Positions 23,342-33,319 of a stretch of 64,000 bases of DNA are shown here, one piece after another. Below the pieces are notes generated by a model. The model worked only from the letters and a program-made list of their open reading frames with translations, had not been told where the DNA came from and searched no databases. Within the stretch, counting starts at the first letter, position 1; the number at the start of each line of letters is the position of its first letter. The position numbers and the translations under genes are program-made. This DNA is from Roseococcus sp. SYP-B2431 (GTDB taxonomy: Bacteria > Pseudomonadota > Alphaproteobacteria > Acetobacterales > Acetobacteraceae): positions 1 through 64,000 of the forward strand of contig NZ_SJXD01000025.1 of the NCBI RefSeq assembly GCF_004336745.1, written 5' to 3'.

Positions 23342-24028
23342 TCAAGCCTCCTCCAGCAGCCGGTAGCCCACCCCCGGCTCGGTGCGCAGCAGCCGCGCCG
23401 CCTCGCCGAGCTTCTGCCGCAGCTGGCCGACATAGACGCGCAGGTATTGCGTGTCCTCGGCATGGGCGGGGCCCCAGACCTCGGTGAGCAGACGCCGCTG
23501 CGTCACCACCTTGCCGAGGTCGCGCGCCAGCGCGGCCAGCAGCTCCCATTCGCGCGGCGTGACGGCGATCTCCTGGCCCTCCACCCGCACCATGCGATGC
23601 TCCAGATCCACCCGCAGCGGGCCGGTGGCGACGGTCGGCGCAGGCGTCTCGGTCAGCAGGGCCCTGCGCGTGGCGGCGCGCAGCCGGGCGAGCAGCTCCG
23701 CCAGTCCGAAGGGCTTCTCGACATAGTCGTCCGCGCCGGCGTCGAGCGCCGCCACCTTCTCCGCCTCGCGGTCGCGCGCGCTGACGACGATGACCGGGAT
23801 CTGGCTGAAGGCGCGCAGCCGCTCCAGCACCTCCTTGCCGTCCAGGTCCGGCAGGCCGAGGTCGAGCAGGATGCAGGCCGGCCCGCGCGCGGCGGCCAGG
23901 CGGAGCCCCTCGCGCGCATTGTCCGCGCGCAGCGGCGCATAGCCGGCGGCCTCCAGCGCGGGGCCGAGGAAGCGGTGGATCTGCGGCTCGTCGTCGATGA
24001 CGAGGATGGCGGGCGGGGCAGGGCTCAT
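23342..24028 (-). CDS. kdpE: KdpE response regulator
   Basis: 228 aa, ATG overlapping the kdpD stop by four bases. Receiver with acidic DDE at 12-14 and phospho-acceptor D56 (CILLDLGLP), conserved Lys in YVEKPFGLAEL, then a winged-helix DNA-binding domain with VTPREWELLAALARDLG and RTEPGVGYRLL. It activates kdp transcription under potassium limitation when phosphorylated by KdpD. Last gene of the operon. Family length is normal. Confidence 0.95.
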   Translation of the reverse strand: MSPAPPAILVIDDEPQIHRFLGPALEAAGYAPLRADNAREGLRLAAARGPACILLDLGLPDLDGKEVLERLRAFSQIPVIVVSARDREAEKVAALDAGADDYVEKPFGLAELLARLRAATRRALLTETPAPTVATGPLRVDLEHRMVRVEGQEIAVTPREWELLAALARDLGKVVTQRRLLTEVWGPAHAEDTQYLRVYVGQLRQKLGEAARLLRTEPGVGYRLLEEA

Positions 24029-26709
24029 ATCGGGAATCGCAAGGTGATGCGGGTGCCGCGGCCCGCGGCGCCGGGACTTGCGACAATCGGGCTTTCCGCG
24101 GCGATGCGGCCGCCCATGGCGCCGACCAGCCCCTTGCAGATGGAGAGGCCGAGGCCGGAGCCGGCGGCGACGCTGTCGCTGCGGTTGGCGCGGAAGAAGG
24201 CGTCGAAGATGCGCGGCAGGTCGGCCGGCGGAATGCCGGGGCCCTCATCCTCCACGGCGAGCACGACCTGCGCGCCGTCCTGCCGCGCGCCGAGGCGGAT
24301 CGCGCCGCTGGAATACTTCAGAGCATTGTCCACGAGATTCTCCAGCACGCGGTCGAGCAGCGAGGCATCGAGGCCCGGCCACGGCAGACGCTCGGGGATA
24401 TCGAGCGTGATGCGGCGGCCGGGATGGAGCTTTTCCGCGCGTGCCGCCGCGTTTTCCAGCGCCACGCCCAGGTCCACCGGCTCGCGCCGGGGCGTGAGCT
24501 GGCCGGTCTCTAGCCGCACGATGTCGAGGATGGCCGACATCCAGCGTGCGAGACGCGTCGCCTCCTCCTCGATGCTGGCCAGGAGATCGGCGCGCGTGGC
24601 CTCCGGCAAGGTCGAGATGCGTAGCGTCTCCGCCGCGCCGCGGATGACGGTGAGCGGCGTGCGCAGGTCGTGCCCCAGGCTCGTCAGCAGCGCGGTGCGC
24701 AGCGCCTCCGTCTCGCCGCGGGCCCGGTCGCGGGCGGCGGCGTCGGCGAGGCGCGCGCGCTCCAGCGCGACGGCGACCTGATCCACCAGCGCCTCCAGCG
24801 CGCGATGGGCCTCGGGATCGGGACGGTCCTGCTCGGGCCGGATGCCGAGCAGGCCCAGCATCACCGCCTCGCCGTCGCGCAGGGCGGTGAGGGGGAGGAA
24901 GCGCCAGGCGCTGTTGGGCAGCGTCGCCGTGCCGCGCCCGGCTTCGCGCCGGTTGGCCATGGCCCAGCGGGCCGAGGCCATGGCGCTGTCGTCCAGCGTG
25001 GCGTGGCCGGGCGTGATGGCGCGCAGCACGGGCTCGTCGGTGGCCGCGTCGCGCGCGAACTGGCCGGGAAGCGCGGCGGCCAGCGCGTCGTCCAGGGGCA
25101 GCAGCAGGCAGGCCGGGCCGCCGGCGATGCGCGAGGCCTCCTCGACCACGGCGGTCTGCAATTCCGGCAGGGTGGCCTGGGCGTTCAGCCGCCGCGAGAG
25201 CGCCGCCAGACGGCGCAGGGCGGCCAGGCGCGAGGCCGCCATCCGCACGTTGCGGCCGAGGCGGCCCGTGGTCCCGGTCAGCAGCGCGGCGACAGCGCCG
25301 AAGATGACGGCGCCCAGCACGTCCTGCGCGGAATCGATGGTCAGCGTGTAGCGCGGCGGCAGGAACAGGTAGTTCCAGGCGAGGAAGGAGAGCGCGGCGC
25401 CGAGGCTGGCCTGGGTCGGCCCGGTGATCGCGGCGATCGCCACGATGGCCGCGAGGTAGACCATGCCCAGCCCCGCATCGGGCACGCGGCCGTCCAGCGC
25501 GTCGCAGATCAGCGTGGCGGCGCCGACCAGCAGCGGGATGGCGAACCAGCTCGTCCAGGCCGGCCAGGGCCGCTCGGGCGCGGCAGGCCGCGGGGCCGCG
25601 TTCGGCACGACATGCAGCGTGAACTCGGTCGCGCGGCGGGCCAGCGCCAGGATCAGCGTGCGGCCGAGCCAGCGCCGCCAGAGCGGCGGGTGCCCACGGC
25701 CGACGATGATGTGCGTGGCGTTGCGCATCCGCGCATGGGCGAGGATCGCGGCGGGCAGGTCGCTGGCCGTCGTCACCTCGGTCTCGGCGCCGAGCTGCTG
25801 CGCCAGCGCGAGCCCTGGGCCGGGGTCGCCGGACTGTCCCGGCTGCTCCACATGCAGCGCCAGTAGCGGCGCGCGCAGCGCCACGGCGATGCGCTTGGCC
25901 TGGTGCAGCACCGCATCCGCCGGCCCCTGGCCGGGCACCAGGGCCAGCACGCGGTCGCCCACCGGCCAGGGACCGGTGACCGCGTTGCGGCGCATCCAGC
26001 CGGTGACGTCGGCATCCACGCGATCGGCGGTGCGGCGCAGCGCCAGCTCGCGCAGCGCGGTGAGCGCGCCCTCCTTGAAGAAGCCGCGCATGGCGCGCTC
26101 GGCCTGCTCGGGCCGGTAGATTTTTCCCGCACGCATGCGTTCGAGAAGTTCCGCCGGCGGGATGTCCACCAGCTCCACGGCGTCCGCGCCGGCGAGCACG
26201 CTGTCCGGCACCGTCTCGACCACGCGGATGCCGGTGACGCGCGCCACGGCCTCGGCGCTGCTCTCCAGGTGCTGGACATTCATGGTCGTCCAGATCTCGA
26301 TGCCCGCGTCGCGCAGCTCCTCGACATCCTGCCAGCGCTTGGGGTGGCGGCTGCCGGGCGCGTTGCTGTGCGCGAGCTCGTCGAGGAGCAGGATGGCCGG
26401 GTGGCGTGCCAGGGCCGCGTCGAGGTCGAACTCCTGGAGCACCTGGCCGCGATAGGCGATGGCGCGCAGCGGCAATAGCGGAAGCGGCGCGACCGCCGCC
26501 TCGGTCTCGGCGCGGCCATGCGTCTCGACGAGGCCCACCAGAACGTCGCGCCCGGCGGCCAGGAGGCGCTTGCCCTCGGCCAGCATCTCGACGGTCTTGC
26601 CCACGCCGGGGGCGGCGCCGAGGAAGACCTTGAGGCGGCCACGCCCCTCGCGCGCCGCGAGCTCGGCCAATGCGTCGGGGTCGGCTCGGGCGGATTCGGT
26701 CTCGGGCAT
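24025..26709 (-). CDS. kdpD: KdpD potassium-responsive sensor histidine kinase
   Basis: 894 aa, ATG. N-terminal KdpD domain with P-loop GAAPGVGKT (31-39) and the DELAHSNAPGSRHPKRWQD segment, USP-like domain ~245-370, four closely spaced TM helices at ~395-490, GAF-like region, HisKA with H680 (GHDLRTPLTV), and HATPase with NLVDNALKY, DEGPGIP and GSGLGLSIC. It is an inner-membrane sensor of low potassium or turgor that phosphorylates KdpE. It is separated from kdpC by 25 bases and coupled to kdpE, so all seven genes of the set can be one transcript. Confidence 0.96.
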   Translation of the reverse strand: MPETESARADPDALAELAAREGRGRLKVFLGAAPGVGKTVEMLAEGKRLLAAGRDVLVGLVETHGRAETEAAVAPLPLLPLRAIAYRGQVLQEFDLDAALARHPAILLLDELAHSNAPGSRHPKRWQDVEELRDAGIEIWTTMNVQHLESSAEAVARVTGIRVVETVPDSVLAGADAVELVDIPPAELLERMRAGKIYRPEQAERAMRGFFKEGALTALRELALRRTADRVDADVTGWMRRNAVTGPWPVGDRVLALVPGQGPADAVLHQAKRIAVALRAPLLALHVEQPGQSGDPGPGLALAQQLGAETEVTTASDLPAAILAHARMRNATHIIVGRGHPPLWRRWLGRTLILALARRATEFTLHVVPNAAPRPAAPERPWPAWTSWFAIPLLVGAATLICDALDGRVPDAGLGMVYLAAIVAIAAITGPTQASLGAALSFLAWNYLFLPPRYTLTIDSAQDVLGAVIFGAVAALLTGTTGRLGRNVRMAASRLAALRRLAALSRRLNAQATLPELQTAVVEEASRIAGGPACLLLPLDDALAAALPGQFARDAATDEPVLRAITPGHATLDDSAMASARWAMANRREAGRGTATLPNSAWRFLPLTALRDGEAVMLGLLGIRPEQDRPDPEAHRALEALVDQVAVALERARLADAAARDRARGETEALRTALLTSLGHDLRTPLTVIRGAAETLRISTLPEATRADLLASIEEEATRLARWMSAILDIVRLETGQLTPRREPVDLGVALENAAARAEKLHPGRRITLDIPERLPWPGLDASLLDRVLENLVDNALKYSSGAIRLGARQDGAQVVLAVEDEGPGIPPADLPRIFDAFFRANRSDSVAAGSGLGLSICKGLVGAMGGRIAAESPIVASPGAAGRGTRITLRFPI

Positions 26710-26734
26710 CCGCCCGACTATAGCGCCAACACGG

Positions 26735-27274
26735 CTAGCGGAGCTGCCGCAGCGCCAGGTTGAGGCGCAGCACGTTCACGCGGGGCTCGCCGAGCAGGCC
26801 GAGCTCGCGCCCCTCGACGGAGCGCTCGACGAGCGCCGCCACCTGAGTCGCCGGCAGATTCCTCGCGGTGGCGACGCGCTGGACCTGGGCTCGCGCGTTC
26901 TCCGGGCTGATATGAGGATCCAGGCCCGAGCCGCTGGCGGTCACGGCATCGGCCGGCACGTTCCTGCTGTCGCCGAGCCGCTCCCTGATCGCGTTCAGCA
27001 AGGTTTCGCTGGTCGGACCCTGTTGCGACGCGGCCGAGGAGGAGGCGTCGTAGGGCGCCGTCGAGGTCGCCGAGGGGCGCGGGTGGAACCACTCGTCGCC
27101 CTCGAAGTTCTGACCGATCAGGGCCGAGCCGAGGACGCGGTCGCCCTGGCGGATGAGGCTCCCGCCGGCCTGCTCGGGCATCACGCGGCCGGCGACGGCG
27201 GTGACCGCCAGCGGCGCCGCGACGCCCAGCAGCAGCGTGGAGCCGAGCAGCAGCGAGAGAAGGGGGCGCAACAT
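26735..27274 (-). CDS. kdpC: KdpC subunit of the K+-transporting ATPase
   Basis: 179 aa, ATG. One N-terminal TM helix (~6-28), then the conserved GSALIGQNFEGDEWFHPRPSA block and GLDPHISPENARAQVQRVA, which are the KdpC signatures. KdpC stabilises the KdpFABC complex and supports ATP binding to KdpB; most of the protein lies on the periplasmic side. It starts two bases after the kdpB stop. Confidence 0.95.
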   Translation of the reverse strand: MLRPLLSLLLGSTLLLGVAAPLAVTAVAGRVMPEQAGGSLIRQGDRVLGSALIGQNFEGDEWFHPRPSATSTAPYDASSSAASQQGPTSETLLNAIRERLGDSRNVPADAVTASGSGLDPHISPENARAQVQRVATARNLPATQVAALVERSVEGRELGLLGEPRVNVLRLNLALRQLR

Positions 27275-27276
27275 GT

Positions 27277-29310
27277 TCAGGCAACTCCCAGGAGGGTAAG
27301 GATCACGTCGATGATCTTGATGCCCACGAAGGGCGCGACGATCCCGCCGACGCCATAGATCAGCAGGTTCCGCCGCAGCAGCGACGCCGCGCCGACGGGC
27401 GCGTAGGACACGCCGCGCAGCGCGAGCGGCACCAGGCTCACGATGATCAACGCATTGAAGATGACGGCGGAGAGGATGGCGCTCTGCGGGCTCGTGAGGT
27501 GCATCACGTTCAGCGCCATCAGCCCCGGATACTGCGCGACGAAGATGGCCGGCAGGATCGCGAAGTACTTCGCGACGTCGTTGGCGATGGAGAAGGTCGT
27601 CAGCGCGCCGCGCGTGATGAGCAGCTGCTTGCCGATCTCCACCACCTCGATGAGCTTGGTGGGGTCGCTGTCGAGGTCGACCATGTTGCCGGCCTCGCGC
27701 GCGGCCTGGGTGCCGGTCTGCATGGCCAGGCCGACATCGGCCTGGGCGAGGGCGGGCGCGTCGTTGGTGCCGTCGCCGGCCATGGCGACGAGGCGGCCTT
27801 CGGACTGCTGGGCGCGGATGTAGTCCAGCTTGTCCTGCGGCTTGGCCTCGGCCAGGAAGTCGTCGACCCCCGCTTCCGCCGCGATGGCAGCCGCCGTGAG
27901 CCGGTTGTCACCCGTGACCATGACGGTCCGGATGCCCATCCGGCGCAATTCGAGAAATCGCTCGCGGATGCCGGGCTTCACGATGTCCTTCAGCTCGATC
28001 GCGCCCAGGATCCGGCCGTCCTTCGCGACGGCCAGCGGCGTGGCGCCGGCGCGGGCGATGCGGTCGATGCCGGCGGCGAGCGCCGGCGTCACAGCCTGCT
28101 TCAGCGCCGCCGCCAGGCTGTCCACGGCGCCCTTGCGGTAGGAGCCCTGCGGCAGGTCCATGCCCGAGAGCCGGGTCTGCGCGGTGAAGGGCACGAGGCG
28201 CGCCTCGGCCGGCATCGGCGGGGCCACGACGCCGTGCTTGTCCCGCGCGAAGGCGACGATGCTGCGGCCTTCCGGCGTCTCGTCGGCGAGGCTGGCTAGC
28301 ACGGCGGCCTCGGCCACCTCCTGGATGTTCACGCCGGGCGCCACGATGAAGGAGGCCGCGGCGCGGTTGCCGAAGGTGATGGTGCCGGTCTTGTCCAGCA
28401 GCAGCACGTCCACGTCGCCCGCGGCCTCGACGGCGCGGCCGGAGGTGGCCAGCACGTTGAAGCGCACCAGCCGGTCCATGCCGGCGATGCCGATGGCCGA
28501 GAGCAGACCGCCGATCGTCGTCGGGATCAGCGTCACCAGCAGGGCCGAGAGCACGACCACGGAGGCCGCGGCGCCGCTATAGGCCGAGAAGCCGACCAGC
28601 GTGGCCACGGCGATCAGGAAGACGATCGCCATGCCCGCCAGCAGGATGTCCAGCGCGATCTCGTTCGGCGTCTTCTGGCGCGAGGCGCCCTCCACCATCG
28701 CGATCATGCGGTCGAGGAAGGTGCTGCCGGGCTCGGCGGTGATGCGGACGAGGATGCGGTCGCTCACCACCAGGGTGCCGCCGGTGACGGCGCTGCGGTC
28801 GCCGCCGGCCTCGCGGATGACGGGCGCGCTCTCGCCGGTGACGGCGCTCTCGTTCACGCTGGCGATGCCCTGCACCACCTCGCCGTCCGAGGGGATGATC
28901 TCGCCCGCCGCGACCAGCACGTGGTCGCCGCGGCGCAGCTCCGAGGCCGTGCGCGGCGCCGTGATGGCGAGGTCGGCCGGGTTCGGGACCCAGCGCGCCA
29001 CCGTCTCGCCGCGCGAGGCGCGGAGCGAGGCGGCGCGGGCCTTGCCGCGGCCCTCGGCGACCGCCTCCGCGAAAGTCGCGAAGAGCACGGTCAGCCAGAG
29101 CCAGAGCGCGACGCCGGCCTGGAAGCCCCAGGCCTGGCCGAGCGCGGCGTCGCGGATGGCGAGCAGCGTGACGAGGATGGAGACCACCTCCGTCACGAAG
29201 ATCACCGGGTTTCGGATGAGGTGCGGCGGGTTGAGCTTTTTGAATGCGTCCCAAACGGCGGCCCGGATGATGGGCCCGTCCAGAAGAGCGGGTGCGGTTG
29301 TCATCGTCAT
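27277..29310 (-). CDS. kdpB: KdpB catalytic P-type ATPase subunit
   Basis: 677 aa, ATG. Phosphorylation motif DKTGTIT with D306, actuator TGES loop (VTGESAPV), ATP-binding and hinge motifs [14 protein letters not shown] and [18 protein letters not shown], and about seven TM helices. This class IA P-type ATPase subunit energises potassium uptake through KdpA. The start is five bases from the kdpA end, in keeping with a compact operon. All catalytic residues are present. Confidence 0.97.
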   Translation of the reverse strand: MTMTTAPALLDGPIIRAAVWDAFKKLNPPHLIRNPVIFVTEVVSILVTLLAIRDAALGQAWGFQAGVALWLWLTVLFATFAEAVAEGRGKARAASLRASRGETVARWVPNPADLAITAPRTASELRRGDHVLVAAGEIIPSDGEVVQGIASVNESAVTGESAPVIREAGGDRSAVTGGTLVVSDRILVRITAEPGSTFLDRMIAMVEGASRQKTPNEIALDILLAGMAIVFLIAVATLVGFSAYSGAAASVVVLSALLVTLIPTTIGGLLSAIGIAGMDRLVRFNVLATSGRAVEAAGDVDVLLLDKTGTITFGNRAAASFIVAPGVNIQEVAEAAVLASLADETPEGRSIVAFARDKHGVVAPPMPAEARLVPFTAQTRLSGMDLPQGSYRKGAVDSLAAALKQAVTPALAAGIDRIARAGATPLAVAKDGRILGAIELKDIVKPGIRERFLELRRMGIRTVMVTGDNRLTAAAIAAEAGVDDFLAEAKPQDKLDYIRAQQSEGRLVAMAGDGTNDAPALAQADVGLAMQTGTQAAREAGNMVDLDSDPTKLIEVVEIGKQLLITRGALTTFSIANDVAKYFAILPAIFVAQYPGLMALNVMHLTSPQSAILSAVIFNALIIVSLVPLALRGVSYAPVGAASLLRRNLLIYGVGGIVAPFVGIKIIDVILTLLGVA

Positions 29311-29315
29311 GGCTT

Positions 29316-31010
29316 TCAGAAGGTCGTGCCGGCGATCATCGCGAAGTGTTCCGCGATGGGGCCGAGGGCGAGGGCGGGCAGGTACTGGAGCCCGCCGAGG
29401 ATCAGGATCACGCCGGCCAGCAGCCCGGCGAAGAGCGGCCCATGGGTGGGCAGCGTGCCCGGGCCTTCCGGCGCGCGCGGCTTGGCCGCCAGGCTGCCGG
29501 CGATGGCGAGCACCGGGATCGCATAGGCGAAGCGGCCGAGCATCATCGCGATGCCGAGCGTCGTATTCAGCCAGGGCGTGTCCGCCGTCAGCCCGCCGAA
29601 GGCCGAGCCGTTGTTGCCTGCCGCGGAGGTGTAGGCGTAGAGCATCTCGGTCAGGCCGTGCGGGCCGGCATTCGCCAGCGAGGAGGAGCCGATCGCGATG
29701 TTCAGCGCGGCGGCGGAAAAGCCCAGGATCACCGCCGGCAGCACCAGCACCGCCAACATGGCGAGCTTGATCTCACGCGCCTGGACCTTCTTGCCGAGAT
29801 ATTCCGGCGTGCGGCCGACCATCAGCCCGGCCACGAAGACGCTCAGCAGCGAGAAGATCACCATGCCGTAGAGGCCCGAGCCCACGCCGCCCGGCACGAT
29901 CTCGCCGAGCTGGATGAGGAAGAGCGGAATCGCGCCGCCCAGCGGCGTGAAGCTGTCCAGCATCGCGTTCACCGCGCCGCAGGAGGCGCCGGTGGTGGTC
30001 GCGGTGAAGAGCGCGGCCAGGGCCTGGCCGAAGCGGACGTCCTTGCCCTCCATGTTGCCGAGCTCGGGCGCGACGCCGGCCGCGAGGTGCAGCGGGTTGC
30101 CGCCCGCCTCGGCCGCGTAGATGCCGAGCGTCGCGACCAGCACGAAGCCCACCATCACGGCGAGCAGCGCGCGGCCCTGCCTGACGTCGCCGACGATGCG
30201 GCCGAAGGCGACGCAGAGCCCGAAGGGGATCACCACCTGGAGAATGATCTGGAACGCGGTGGCGAGCGCCGAGGGGCCCTCGAAGGGATGCAGCGAGTTC
30301 ACGCCGAAGAAGCCGCCGCCATTGGTGCCCAGATGCTTGATGGCGAGCTGGAAGCCGACGGGGCCGAGCGGGATGGTCTGCCCGGCGCCGCCCAGTGTCG
30401 TCGCCGTGACGCCGGCGTCCAGCGTCTGCGGCACGCCCATCGCGACGAAGGCGAGGCCGGCGACCAGGGCGACCGGCAGCAGCACGTAGAGCGTGACGCG
30501 CGTCATGTCCGCCCAGAAATTGCCGAGCTGCTGAAGTCCGCCCCGCACGAAGGCCCGCGCCACTGCGAAGGCGAGCGCAATGCCGGTCGCGGCCGACAGG
30601 AAGTTCTGCACCGCGAGGCCGGCCATCTGGCTGAAATGCGACATCGCCGCCTCGCCGGAATAGGCCTGCCAGTTGGTGTTGGTGACGAAGGAGATCGCCG
30701 TGTTGAAGGCCAGGAAGGGCGGCACGCCGGCGAAGCCCTGCGGGTTCAGCGGCAGCACGTCCTGCAGCCGCAGGATGGCGTAGAGCAGCGCGAAGCCAGC
30801 CGCGTTGAAGGCGAGCATGGCGAGCAGGTAGCGCTGCCAGCTCTGGCCCGCGGGATCCACGCCCGCCGCCCGCAGCAGCGCGCGGTCGAAGGTGGCGAGG
30901 AAGCCCAGGCGCCCCTCGGCGATGGCGGCGAGCCATCGCCCGATGGGCACCGCCGCGATCACGGCGATGCCCAGCACGAGCGCGATCTGCGCCCAACCGA
31001 TGAGGGTCAT
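29316..31010 (-). CDS. kdpA: KdpA potassium-binding channel subunit
   Basis: 564 aa, ATG. About ten TM helices and the filter-type Gly-rich loops typical of KdpA ([57 protein letters not shown]). KdpA belongs to the K+-channel/Trk superfamily and forms the selective entry path of KdpFABC in the inner membrane. One base separates it from the kdpF stop. Complete and of normal length. Confidence 0.97.
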   Translation of the reverse strand: MTLIGWAQIALVLGIAVIAAVPIGRWLAAIAEGRLGFLATFDRALLRAAGVDPAGQSWQRYLLAMLAFNAAGFALLYAILRLQDVLPLNPQGFAGVPPFLAFNTAISFVTNTNWQAYSGEAAMSHFSQMAGLAVQNFLSAATGIALAFAVARAFVRGGLQQLGNFWADMTRVTLYVLLPVALVAGLAFVAMGVPQTLDAGVTATTLGGAGQTIPLGPVGFQLAIKHLGTNGGGFFGVNSLHPFEGPSALATAFQIILQVVIPFGLCVAFGRIVGDVRQGRALLAVMVGFVLVATLGIYAAEAGGNPLHLAAGVAPELGNMEGKDVRFGQALAALFTATTTGASCGAVNAMLDSFTPLGGAIPLFLIQLGEIVPGGVGSGLYGMVIFSLLSVFVAGLMVGRTPEYLGKKVQAREIKLAMLAVLVLPAVILGFSAAALNIAIGSSSLANAGPHGLTEMLYAYTSAAGNNGSAFGGLTADTPWLNTTLGIAMMLGRFAYAIPVLAIAGSLAAKPRAPEGPGTLPTHGPLFAGLLAGVILILGGLQYLPALALGPIAEHFAMIAGTTF

Positions 31011-31011
31011 G

Positions 31012-31101
31012 TCAGAGACTTTCAGGCCGCAGCAGGGCCCAGAGGAGATAGACGAGCAGGCCGAATGCGACGGCGCCGCCGAGCCACAATTCGAGCGTCA
31101 T
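31012..31101 (-). CDS. kdpF: KdpF small subunit
   Basis: 29 aa read directly: it begins MTLELWLGG and ends LLRPESL. One hydrophobic helix (~5-25) fills nearly the whole protein. The final R-P-E-S/L pattern and the position immediately before kdpA are those of KdpF, which sits in the membrane between KdpA and KdpB and stabilises the complex. It starts two bases after the stop of another tiny ORF. Confidence 0.9.
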   Translation of the reverse strand: MTLELWLGGAVAFGLLVYLLWALLRPESL

Positions 31102-31103
31102 GG

Positions 31104-31187
31104 TCACACGCGCTCGCAGGCATGAACGTAGAGGGCGAGCACGGCGAAGAGGCCGAGCCCGCCCGAAAGAAGCAGGATGTCCAGCAT
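31104..31187 (-). CDS. Unnamed 27-aa single-TM protein heading the kdp operon
   Basis: 27 aa from ATG 31187: begins MLDILLLSGG and ends YVHACERV. A single hydrophobic helix spans ~3-20, followed by a short polar tail with Cys. A weak TAGGGA lies about six bases upstream. It is two bases before kdpF and in the same orientation, so probably co-transcribed and co-translated. I believe similar tiny ORFs with a C-(D/E)-R tail precede kdpF in other proteobacteria, but this is from memory and the product has no established function. It could be a second small Kdp subunit or a leader peptide. Confidence 0.65.
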   Translation of the reverse strand: MLDILLLSGGLGLFAVLALYVHACERV

Positions 31188-31285
31188 GGCTGTCCCTATG
31201 GGTTCAGGGCGCAGAACATGCCGCCGCGGCGCGTAGCACCGCGATATGGAAGGCGGGGCCGCCGTGTAAGGGCGGCGTAAAGCCA

Positions 31286-31332
31286 GCGTCCGATCGCTTC
31301 AGGCGTCTTCCGCCTGGAGCGTGAATCGGCCG
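31286..31332. repeat. Intergenic palindromic element, copy C (diverged)
   Basis: An imperfect palindrome with arms CCGAT-GCT-CAGGCG and CGCCTG-AGC-ATCGG around TCTTC. With one- or two-base gaps it lines up with copy A (shared GATC-GCT, GGCG and TGAATCG blocks). It lies in the 152-base gap downstream of a Bug receptor gene and upstream of the kdp operon. Assignment to the same family as A and B is by eye. Confidence 0.4.
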
Positions 31333-31339
31333 CCAGCGA

Positions 31340-32308
31340 TCACTCGATCTTGATGTCGAGCGCCCGCACCGGCTCTTCCCAGCGCGCGCGGTCTTCGGCG
31401 ATGAAGCGACCGAAGGCTTCGGGCGCATTGGTGCTGAGCACCGCTGCCTGGGCCCGGAACACCTCCATCACGGCCGGCACGCGCGTGGCCTCCGCGATGG
31501 ATTGGGCGAGCTTGTTGGCCGCCTCCATCGGCGTCCGCGCCGGGGCGAGCAGGCCGAACCAGTTGCCGCCCTCGACGGCGACTCCGGCCTCGCGCAGCGT
31601 CGGCACCTCGGGCAGCAGCGGCACGCGCTCCGCCGAGGAGACCGCCAGGAGCTTCACGCGCCCGTCGCGCGCGGCGGCCTCGGCGCCGCCGGCGGTGAGG
31701 AACATGCTGTCCACCTGGCCCGCGATGACGGCCGTGATGCCCGGCGCCTGCCCAGTAAAGGGCGCGTGCAGCGCCTCCAGGCGGGCGGAGCGGAGCAGCA
31801 GCTCCATCGTGAGGTGCGAGGTGCTGCCCACGCCCCAGGAGGCGAAGGAGACGCGGCCGGGCTGCGCGCGCAGCTTCGCGAGGAAGCCCGCGAGGTCGGT
31901 CACGCCCAGCCCCTGGTTCACCGCCAGCGCGAAGGGCGCGCGGGCGAAGAGGCTGACGGGCTGGAAGTCCGCCGGATTGTAGGCCAGCCGGCGATAGACG
32001 AGCGGGTTGATCGCATGGGTCTCGGCATTGCCGAGGATGAGCGTGTGCCCGTCCGGCGCCGAGCGCGCGACGAATTCCGTGCCCAGCGCGCCGGTCGCCC
32101 CCGGCCGGTTCTCCACCACGACGGGCTGGCCGAGCGAGCCCGGCATGTGCTGGGCCAGGGCGCGCATGACGACATCGGCCAGGGCGCCCGGCGGCCAGGG
32201 CACGATGATGCGCACGGGCCGGTCCGGGAAGGCGGCCAGCGCGGGCGCGGCGAGCGCGGTCGTGCCGGCCATCGTCAGCAGCGCGCGGCGGTTGATGTTC
32301 GTGCTCAT
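31340..32308 (-). CDS. Bug-family solute receptor
   Basis: 322 aa from ATG 32308 (MSTNINRRALLTMAG), whose ATGA overlaps the stop of the preceding dehydrogenase gene. The signal has RR and a hydrophobic stretch ending LAAFP, possibly Tat. Hallmarks: RIIVPWPPGALADVVMRAL, QPVVVENRPGATGALG, APFTGQAPGITAVIAGQVDS. The last residues (ALDIKIE) are the typical Bug C-terminus. Periplasmic binding of a carboxylate is expected. Coupling to a 3-hydroxyacid dehydrogenase suggests that uptake and oxidation belong together. Confidence 0.9.
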   Translation of the reverse strand: MSTNINRRALLTMAGTTALAAPALAAFPDRPVRIIVPWPPGALADVVMRALAQHMPGSLGQPVVVENRPGATGALGTEFVARSAPDGHTLILGNAETHAINPLVYRRLAYNPADFQPVSLFARAPFALAVNQGLGVTDLAGFLAKLRAQPGRVSFASWGVGSTSHLTMELLLRSARLEALHAPFTGQAPGITAVIAGQVDSMFLTAGGAEAAARDGRVKLLAVSSAERVPLLPEVPTLREAGVAVEGGNWFGLLAPARTPMEAANKLAQSIAEATRVPAVMEVFRAQAAVLSTNAPEAFGRFIAEDRARWEEPVRALDIKIE

Positions 32309-33201
32309 GGCTTCCTGATCTCCACCCCTGCCCAGTTTTCCAGGATCTTCGCGACGGACGTGAAGTCGCTCTCCTTGCCGTAGGTGGCCGCGGTGACGCC
32401 CAGCATCTGGAGCACCGCGCTGCCCACCAGCATCGGGACGCCCATCCCCTCGGCCTCGCTCACGCAGAGGCCGACATCCTTCATCGAGAGGCCCGTGGTG
32501 AAGCCGAAATCGAAGCTGCGGGGGATGACGGCGCGCGGGAACTTGTCCTGCGTCGCGGAGTTGCGGCCGCTGCTGGCGTTGATGACCTCGCACATCAGCG
32601 CGGGGTCGAGCCCGGCCTTCACGCCCATGGCGATGGCCTCCGACGAGGCGACCAGCGCCGTGGCGGCGAGCATGTTGTTGCAGAGCTTCATCACCTGCGC
32701 CGAGCCCGGCTTCTCGCCGCAGAAGAAGGGCTTGCCGAAGACCTTCAGCACCGGCTCCAGCGCGTCGTATTCGCCGCGTGGCCCCGAGACCATCAGCGCC
32801 AGCGTGCCGGCGGCCGCGCCGGATTTTCCGCCGCTCACCGGGCAGTCGAAGGTGGTGCGGCCCGCCTCGGCGAAGCCGGCGGCGACCTCGCCGGCGACGC
32901 GCGGGCCGGTGGTGGAGAGGTCCACGAAGCAGCGGGCCCGCTGGCCGGCGATCACGCCGTCCGGGCCCAGGGCCACGTCGCGCAGGATGGCCGGGGTGGG
33001 GAGGCTGGCAAAGACGAGGTCCGCGCGGTCGCCCACCTCGCGCGGGCTGGCCGCTTCGGTGGCGCCCTTTGCCACCAGCTCGGCGACGATGCCGGGCACC
33101 CGGTCGCAGACGACGACCTTGTGGCCGGCCTCGAGCAGCCGGGCCGCCATGCGGCTGCCCATCTGGCCGAGGCCGATGAAACCCAGAACTTCGTCCGTCA
33201 C
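32305..33201 (-). CDS. 3-hydroxyisobutyrate dehydrogenase-family NAD(P)-dependent oxidoreductase
   Basis: 298 aa, ATG. N-terminal Rossmann motif GFIGLGQMGSRMA (~6-18), substrate motif DCPVSGGKSGAAAGTL (~117-132), and the catalytic-Lys region KLCNNMLA (~172-179), all diagnostic for beta-hydroxyacid dehydrogenases. It should oxidise a 3-hydroxy or 2-hydroxymethyl acid. It is the first gene of a two-gene unit with the Bug receptor. A candidate LacI-type operator lies 75 bases upstream at 33276-33291, the most symmetric of three such sites. Confidence 0.9.
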   Translation of the reverse strand: MTDEVLGFIGLGQMGSRMAARLLEAGHKVVVCDRVPGIVAELVAKGATEAASPREVGDRADLVFASLPTPAILRDVALGPDGVIAGQRARCFVDLSTTGPRVAGEVAAGFAEAGRTTFDCPVSGGKSGAAAGTLALMVSGPRGEYDALEPVLKVFGKPFFCGEKPGSAQVMKLCNNMLAATALVASSEAIAMGVKAGLDPALMCEVINASSGRNSATQDKFPRAVIPRSFDFGFTTGLSMKDVGLCVSEAEGMGVPMLVGSAVLQMLGVTAATYGKESDFTSVAKILENWAGVEIRKP

Positions 33202-33275
33202 GCGCGGCTCTCCCTTTTAGCGATCCTTGGACGGCAGGGCTCTTCAAGCGGACCCGTGCGTCTGTTCACCTTGAA

Positions 33276-33291
33276 ATGATACCGATACCAT
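33276..33291. promoter_or_regulatory. Candidate LacI-type operator, site 1
   Basis: ATGATACCGATACCAT: a 16-base imperfect palindrome (six of eight half-site positions match) with a central CG, the general form of LacI/GalR-family operators. The 10-base core ACCGATACCA recurs upstream of two other genes of this island. It lies between the LacI-family gene and the dehydrogenase it probably controls, in an AT-rich patch. Confidence 0.6.
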
Positions 33292-33319
33292 AAACGCGGC
33301 GCGGGTCCTGTCCAGCCTG

